Below the pieces are notes generated by a model that saw nothing but the letters and a program-made list of their open reading frames with translations, was not told the DNA's origin and made no database searches. From Trichodesmium sp. MAG_R02 (GTDB lineage: Bacteria; Cyanobacteriota; Cyanobacteriia; Cyanobacteriales; Microcoleaceae), in NCBI GenBank assembly GCA_023356605.1, contig JAKQYE010000003.1, forward strand, positions 1 through 64,000: a stretch of 64,000 bases of DNA, given 5' to 3'. Each line of letters begins with the position of its first letter. The stretch's first letter is position 1. Below are positions 58,057 through 64,000 of this stretch, piece by piece. The translations under genes were made by a program, and so were the position numbers.

Positions 58057-58973
58057 AATTAAAACTATTTAACAGTCATACTGTTCTATTAATTAGAAAT
58101 AGAAATTAATAGATATCTCCAGGGAAGGTGATCAAATCCTTCCACCACTTTTGTCACATCAACACTTTTGGCCAAGTCTATTAATTTTTATTAGTATATT
58201 ATGATAGATTATGAATCTATAAAAATCAAGTAATTATTTCCCATTCTCTACTTCAACCATAAAATTGAGTAAATATAGCAATCCTATCTGAAAGGTAAAA
58301 TAAACTTGCTCCCCTTGGGATGAGGTAGAAAGCAAAAAGCAGAAAGAACCGGGGTCAAAGCTATTTTTTAATAATTACAGTAATTTGACAAATAATTGAG
58401 GATTACTATATTTCTAAAATTTAGAAGTTGATTACTGTTAAAGCAATCAATCTGTAAGCATTCAGCTAATAGGTATTAACTATCAGCTAGAAGGAAAAGT
58501 TGGACTCCAAGAAGAATTAAAAGTCAGATACGAAAAAGATTATCAGCTCCGAAACTCCTATCCCAAAAAGCAGGAAAATTTGGGAAAACATAAAAATAGG
58601 ATTGCTATATTTTCTGGAATGCTTAGACTTTTTTATGCTTAGAGTTTTACCTGTTATAAATTTTCCGAAATCTTGAATTTATTTCACTTCCCATTCTTCA
58701 GAAATTAAGGCCAATTATCATTGAATTAAGGAATGGCTCTTGTGTCCTGGGGCACAAAATTTTACGAACCATTTCCTAGAAAGTATCCCGGCTATATCTT
58801 CTAATATTTCTATGAGTCAGGTTTAACTATTTAACTATTTAACTATTTAACTATTTAACTATTTAACTATTAGAGATATAATAGTTGACGATAGATAGAT
58901 TAAACATTCTATTCTGTTCAGTAAATCAACCCTTAATAATTGTAGGTAAAAACTATCCTCAAATCAGAAAAAT
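58057..58973. other. spacer with a 13-bp inverted repeat pair and short tandem repeat
   Basis: TATAGCAATCCTA (58276) and TAGGATTGCTATA (58601) are exact inverted repeats matching family B ends around about 340 bases of unrelated DNA. At 58823-58870 the 8-mer TTAACTAT is repeated six times. No gene. The divergent promoters of the caspase gene and the macroglobulin gene must be here. Confidence 0.6.
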
Positions 58974-61900
58974 ATGGTTCTTAAATATTGGAAATATTTT
59001 ATCCTAGGATTATCCCTAGTACTTACCATCGGAGCCTGTAGTAGCTTTTACGTAACTTCAAAACCGGAAAAACTACCAATGGTAGACTTGATAATTACTC
59101 CTCCACTACCAGAGTGGATAGAGCAAATTACCCCTAAAGGGGAAGCAGCATCTTTAAATCAAATTCGGATTCGGTTTAAAGAGCCTTTAATTCCTTTAGA
59201 AACTTTAGATTCTCCAGAACAACAAGAAAAATTAAAGCAGTTTGAAATCTTCCCAAAATTCCCCGGTAAATTCCGATTTTTGACCCCGAAAATGGTGGGT
59301 TTTCAACCAGAGGAGACTTTCCCAAAATCCTCCAGAGTAAAAGTGACTCTAAAATCTGGTTTATCCGACTTAAAAAATCATCAATTAGATGAAGACTTAG
59401 CCTGGACTTTCAATACTGAACCAGTCAAACTCACCAATTTACCAACTAGCAAAGATACAAATAATAAACTAAAACCAATTGAGATAAATCCGACTCTCAA
59501 ATTTACCTCCAATGTAGAATTAGATTTAGCTTCAGTTACCAAAAAAATCAAACTACTGCCAGATAGTAAGACAGAAAGCTTACCTTTTATAGTTAGTTTA
59601 GAAACATTAGAAACTGCTGATGAAGAAGAATCTCCCATAGAAGAATTTGACTCTTCTTCCCGTGAATGGAATTATTTGATTACTCCCCAAGTAACTTTAG
59701 AAAAAGGTACTAAATATCGTTTAGAATTTGACTCCGGTATTCAGCCATTGAAAGGTAATTTACCTAGTCAAACACCTTTTGTTAGTGAAGTAGAAACCTA
59801 CTCTAATTTGGAATTTTCACAACTCAAATTTTCCCAGGGAAGTAGTAGATTTGTTAAAGGTAATCCCATGTTAGAGTTTAATCATGAAATTGTACCAGAT
59901 TCAGCAGTCGAAAATATTACAATTGAGCCAGCACCAAAAGAGACTAAAAATCTAATTATAGCCTACGAAAACTATAACATTGTTCGTCTCAATCCTTGGC
60001 TATTAGAACCCGATACAAACTATAAAATTACCATCGGTGCTAATACCAAAGATAAATTTGGGCAAATATTAGGAAAGCCTGTTGTCTTAGATTATCAAAC
60101 AGGAGATTTATTAGGAGATATTTCTGTTCCTTCAGGGTTAAACATTTTCCCGTCTAGTCAAGATTTACAACTGAATATTTCTACAGTAAATCTGCCAGAA
60201 TCAGAATATCAAGCAACCTATAAAGTTGTACAACCAACAGATTTAGTTTACACAGATTCAGCCTATCCCAGAAATAATAGGAAGAACTTATTACCCACAA
60301 ATGAAAAGTGGCAAAAATATCCTGTTTCTGGAGAAAAAAATAAAATCACAGAAGTAGCAGTTCCTCTCCGAAAACAACTCGGTAGTCAGACCGGAATGTT
60401 AGCTTATGGAGTACAAGCTCGGACGAGTTCTTATAAACAAAATGGTCAGGAAAAATGGCAGGAACCAAAATTTTATGGATTAGTACAACTGACAAATTTA
60501 GGAGTATTTGCTCAGTGGTTTCCAGAGTCGGGAATTATTCGGGTAAATCATCTGGATGATGGTTCTCCAGTTGTGGCAAATGTGGAGATTTATCAATCTC
60601 AATTAAATTCTGAATCTCAATCTCAACCTACTCCTTGTGCTACTGGAAAAACTGATAAAAATGGTCTGGTAAGTTTAACTAAGACAGACTTAAAAGAATG
60701 CATGAACGGTCAGCGCTTTTCTCAAGGACCAGAACTATTAGTAATTGCCAAAGAAAATCAAGATTGGGCATTTGCCAGAACTAGAGAATATAGTGGTACT
60801 TATGGTTATGGCATTGATTATGGTTGGGATAGTGGAAAACCTGAATCGCGGGGTACTATTTTTTCAGATAGAAAACTTTATCAACCAGGGGAAAGAGTTT
60901 GGTTGACTGGAGCTGCTTATTATTTGGAAAATGGCAACTTGAAACAAGCCCAAAATATAGATTATCAAATTACTCTGAAAAATCCAGATGGTAATAATAA
61001 AAATTTAGGCACTCAGACCACTAATGAATTTGGTACTTTTTCTCTAGAAATTCCTCTGGATAGTAATCAGCCATTGGGTTATTACAACGTGGAGGCGAAA
61101 GGAGAAAATGATGTAGAAATTTACGGACAATTTCGCGTCGCCGAATTTAAACCACCTAATTTTAAAGTAGACCTGAAACTTGATAAACAAATTGCTTTAC
61201 TTGGTGCAGAAATTGCGGCGGAAGCTGAAAGTAATTATTTGTTTGGTTCCCCAGTCCCAGGAGCAAAAGCTAAATATTATCTGACTCGCAAAAAAGCAGA
61301 ATTTACTCCCAAAGATTGGCAAGAATTTTCTTTTGGGCGTCAATGGTTTTGGCCGGAAAAAATACCAAATGTTCCTAATAATGTGCTGGAAAAAAATGTA
61401 GTGCTAGATAATAATGGTGGGAATAATCAAATATTTACAGTTGGCAAAGATTTACCCTATCCAATGACTTATCAAGTAGATGTGGAAGTAACAGATATAT
61501 CTAATCTTTCTGTAGCAGATAGTCAAACATTTACTGCTCTACCAAGTCAGAAATTAATAGGTTTAAAAAGTAAACTTGTTGCCGATGCTAATAAAAAATT
61601 CCCAGTAGAAATTATTGTTACTAACCCTCAAGGAAAAGTACTTTCTGGGGAAAATATTCTGCTGGAATTACAAAAAATGGAATATAGCACTGTCACCCAG
61701 GTAGTCGCAGGTAGTCGTAAACCCAGATATCAGGTTGAATACAAAACTGTTCTCACGGAAAAAGTCAAAACTGACAACAAACCCAAAACTATTAACCTCA
61801 CACCTCCCGAGTCAGGTAGTTATCGCATTCGTGCCAACTTTGCCAATGCTGAGGATGACATTACTGCTACTGATATTCAGGTTTGGGCAACAGGAGCAGG

Positions 61901-64000
61901 GCGAGTTTATTGGGGAGGTCGCGAGGAAAACCGTCTAGAAATAAAACTCGATAAAGACACCTATCAAGTAGGGGAAACTGTAACTGCTTTAGTTCAGTCG
62001 CCCTATCCAGAAGGGGAATTATATTTTGCCGTCGTACGCGACAAACCTGTATATGAAAAAATTGTCAAAGTTAAAGGTGGCGCACCGGAAATTAAATTTA
62101 AAGTTACAGAAAATATGTTACCTAATGCTGCGGTGGAGGCGGTATTAGTCCGGCAAGGTCAACCACTGCCAGATGTGGAACCTGGAAATGTGGAAGATTT
62201 GATGAAAGTTGGTTTTACTCCATTTAAAATTGATTTGACGGAGAAATACTTAAAGGTAGAAGTGACACCCCAAAGTCTGGAGTTACAACCAGGGGCAATG
62301 GAAAATGTGGAGTTGGCACTTAAAAATAATCAAGGGCAACCGACCAAAGGTCAGTTTACAGTAATGGTAGTGAATGAGGCGGTGTTACAACTGAGTGGTC
62401 ATCGACCACCAAATTTGGTTGAGACTGTCTATGCCGAGCAACCAATATCTACCCGTTTCAATGATAACCGGGAAGAAGTGGTGATACAAAATATGGCATC
62501 CGCCCTAAGAAAAGGTTGGGGTTTTGGCGGTGGGATATCCTCTGGTGCTGCTGGCACTCGGATCCGGAAAGATTTTCAGTCTTTAGCTTATTACAATGGG
62601 TCTGTTATTACGGATGATCAAGGTAAAGCGACGATAAATTTTAAGATTCCCGATGATTTTACAACCTGGCGTGTGATGACTGTTGCCACAGATGGGAATT
62701 TACATTTTGGCAATGGAGAAGCGACTTTTATTACGACTCAACCTTTAATGTCGAGTCCTGTCTTGCCTCAGTTTGCTCGTATTGCTGACAAGTTTAATGG
62801 TGGCGTAGCCGTTACGAATAATACTGGCAAAAAAGGAAGTTTAAAAATAAATGGGGAGGTTGGTCAGAATATTTTGTTTACTAAAAATTCCCAAACTACA
62901 GAAACTCTAAAAATAAAAGCAGATCCAGGCACTAATGCTTACCGTTTCCCCATGGAGGCAAAACAACCGGGTGAGGCCAAAGTGCAATTTACCACTGACC
63001 TGAATAACCGTGAAAATGATGGGTTTGAAGTTGCTTTACCCGTTCGGTCTTTGGCAGCAAGTGAAACTGTGGTGGAGTCTGGTATAACTGAGTCTCAAGT
63101 GCAAATTCCTCTGAATATTACTGAGAATGTGATGCCAGATGTGGGAGGTCTGGAAATATTTATGGCAAGTACCCTGATACCAGAAATTATTGTTCCGGCA
63201 AAAGCAGTGTTGAAAAAAGAGCAGTTACCATTTCTTGAGCCTCTGGCTAGCCAGTTAGCGATCGCTTCTAACCTAGAAATTTTAGGTAAAAAATATGAGC
63301 AAGCATTTGTAGAGTTTAACCCAGAGCAACAGGCAAGACTGGCATTAGAAAAATTAGAAAAATTACAACTGCCAGATGGTGGTTTTGGTTATTATCCAGG
63401 GCAAGAAATTTCTAATCCTTTTTTGACTTCTTATGCCGGGGAAGCGATCGCTCAAGCCCAAAAAGCATTTCCAAATTTATTGGATGACTCAATGTTAAAG
63501 GGCCTACGGAATTACTTAAACGACCTATTAGCAGACCCAGGTAAATATGATTATTGCACCGAACAACTATGTAAAAATCAAGTGCGGTTAAATGTCTTAA
63601 TAGCATTGTCAGAATTAGGTGATACCCGCAATAGTTTCCTGTCAGATATTTATCAACAACGGGAAAAACTGTCCCAAGTAGACCAAATTCAACTAGGGCG
63701 CTACTTATCTACTTTCCCCCAGTGGAGTCAGCAGTCAGAAGAAATGTTTAATGAAATTCAGTCAAGGGTCTATGAAACAGGGCGCAGTGCCACATTGAAT
63801 TTACCACCTACCTGGGGATGGATGAATTCAACGACGGCAAGTCAAGCTCAAGCATTGCGACTATTTATTACCCGCGACGCCAAACCAGAAGTAATAGACC
63901 GAATATTACAAAGTTTGCTCAACCTGCGGCGGGATGGCACCTGGGGCACAACTTATGATAATGCGGAAGCATTAAGGGCATTGGTTACTTATAGCAATAC
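58974..64000 (+). CDS. alpha-2-macroglobulin family lipoprotein (partial)
   Basis: An uninterrupted frame of more than 1670 codons runs off the right edge. ATG 58974 opens a lipoprotein signal (GLSLVLTIGAC, lipobox Cys at residue about 22), so the protein is anchored to a membrane and faces the periplasm. Macroglobulin-type beta domains follow (for example RKLYQPGERVWLTGAAYY written as SDRKLYQPGERVW, and DFTTWRVMTVATDG, which precedes the thioester region). The expected CxEQ thioester is replaced by EQLPFLEPLASQLAIASN, so covalent trapping seems lost. The C-terminal part shows the helical thioester-domain fold (LPDGGFGYYPGQE). No bacterial penicillin-binding partner gene is visible before the window ends. 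Confidence 0.88.
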   Translation, partial: MVLKYWKYFILGLSLVLTIGACSSFYVTSKPEKLPMVDLIITPPLPEWIEQITPKGEAASLNQIRIRFKEPLIPLETLDSPEQQEKLKQFEIFPKFPGKFRFLTPKMVGFQPEETFPKSSRVKVTLKSGLSDLKNHQLDEDLAWTFNTEPVKLTNLPTSKDTNNKLKPIEINPTLKFTSNVELDLASVTKKIKLLPDSKTESLPFIVSLETLETADEEESPIEEFDSSSREWNYLITPQVTLEKGTKYRLEFDSGIQPLKGNLPSQTPFVSEVETYSNLEFSQLKFSQGSSRFVKGNPMLEFNHEIVPDSAVENITIEPAPKETKNLIIAYENYNIVRLNPWLLEPDTNYKITIGANTKDKFGQILGKPVVLDYQTGDLLGDISVPSGLNIFPSSQDLQLNISTVNLPESEYQATYKVVQPTDLVYTDSAYPRNNRKNLLPTNEKWQKYPVSGEKNKITEVAVPLRKQLGSQTGMLAYGVQARTSSYKQNGQEKWQEPKFYGLVQLTNLGVFAQWFPESGIIRVNHLDDGSPVVANVEIYQSQLNSESQSQPTPCATGKTDKNGLVSLTKTDLKECMNGQRFSQGPELLVIAKENQDWAFARTREYSGTYGYGIDYGWDSGKPESRGTIFSDRKLYQPGERVWLTGAAYYLENGNLKQAQNIDYQITLKNPDGNNKNLGTQTTNEFGTFSLEIPLDSNQPLGYYNVEAKGENDVEIYGQFRVAEFKPPNFKVDLKLDKQIALLGAEIAAEAESNYLFGSPVPGAKAKYYLTRKKAEFTPKDWQEFSFGRQWFWPEKIPNVPNNVLEKNVVLDNNGGNNQIFTVGKDLPYPMTYQVDVEVTDISNLSVADSQTFTALPSQKLIGLKSKLVADANKKFPVEIIVTNPQGKVLSGENILLELQKMEYSTVTQVVAGSRKPRYQVEYKTVLTEKVKTDNKPKTINLTPPESGSYRIRANFANAEDDITATDIQVWATGAGRVYWGGREENRLEIKLDKDTYQVGETVTALVQSPYPEGELYFAVVRDKPVYEKIVKVKGGAPEIKFKVTENMLPNAAVEAVLVRQGQPLPDVEPGNVEDLMKVGFTPFKIDLTEKYLKVEVTPQSLELQPGAMENVELALKNNQGQPTKGQFTVMVVNEAVLQLSGHRPPNLVETVYAEQPISTRFNDNREEVVIQNMASALRKGWGFGGGISSGAAGTRIRKDFQSLAYYNGSVITDDQGKATINFKIPDDFTTWRVMTVATDGNLHFGNGEATFITTQPLMSSPVLPQFARIADKFNGGVAVTNNTGKKGSLKINGEVGQNILFTKNSQTTETLKIKADPGTNAYRFPMEAKQPGEAKVQFTTDLNNRENDGFEVALPVRSLAASETVVESGITESQVQIPLNITENVMPDVGGLEIFMASTLIPEIIVPAKAVLKKEQLPFLEPLASQLAIASNLEILGKKYEQAFVEFNPEQQARLALEKLEKLQLPDGGFGYYPGQEISNPFLTSYAGEAIAQAQKAFPNLLDDSMLKGLRNYLNDLLADPGKYDYCTEQLCKNQVRLNVLIALSELGDTRNSFLSDIYQQREKLSQVDQIQLGRYLSTFPQWSQQSEEMFNEIQSRVYETGRSATLNLPPTWGWMNSTTASQAQALRLFITRDAKPEVIDRILQSLLNLRRDGTWGTTYDNAEALRALVTYSN

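Overview
The window looks like chromosome from a filamentous, oxygenic cyanobacterium. The support is an oxygen-dependent chlorophyll cyclase (acsF), a bciB-type 8-vinyl reductase, squalene-hopene cyclase, cyanobacterial families such as DUF4335, many GCGATCGC (HIP1) sites, AT-rich DNA and an abundance of group II introns, WD40 proteins and fossil transposons. Only about half of the bases are coding. Low coding density with a heavy intron and repeat load is known for Trichodesmium and relatives, so that is the likeliest genus; this is inference without a database search.

Layout. 0-13 kb: a transposase tail, shc, acsF, a TM2-domain protein, rpmF, queA, a hypothetical gene, yraN, a cut-short pentapeptide-repeat gene and a small metallothionein, separated by long repeat-filled spacers. 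13-20.8 kb: primase gene dnaG on the minus strand, cut into four exons by three related group II introns; one internal exon is only 26 nt. 22.6-32 kb: a plus-strand housekeeping cluster DUF502-nusB-ftsY-rsbU-like phosphatase-small membrane protein-argH, with dead IS200/IS605 DNA between nusB and ftsY. 32-39 kb: a small basic protein, a decayed IS630-type element, repeats, bciB and an AAA ATPase fossil. 39-45.6 kb: an NAD-synthesis region (pncB, nadD, decayed ADP-ribosylglycohydrolase and NUDIX genes), a phosphodiester glycosidase, two exported hypotheticals and rpsD. 46-52 kb: an OmpA-domain protein, a DUF4335 protein, moaA and transposon debris. 53-58 kb: a 1608-residue caspase-STAND ATPase-WD40 protein. 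59-64 kb: a large alpha-2-macroglobulin-like lipoprotein running off the end.

The noncoding half is structured. At least four families of short inverted-repeat elements (called A-D here) recur. Family A, about 90 bp with TA duplications, shares its ends with the IS630-like element at 32.7 kb and is probably its nonautonomous derivative; a copy inserted in a dead tnpB gives a filled site that can be compared with an empty site at 25.5 kb. IS200/IS605 debris keeps a left-end hairpin, usually next to a TTTAC flank, in copies that have lost their genes.

The two most striking systems are the triple-intron primase gene, whose intron-encoded proteins have each lost an intact reverse transcriptase but kept a recognisable HNH-type segment, and the caspase-STAND-WD40 protein, whose 16 near-identical WD40 repeats differ almost only at a few fixed positions, the pattern seen in recognition surfaces of fungal HET and other NLR-like proteins.
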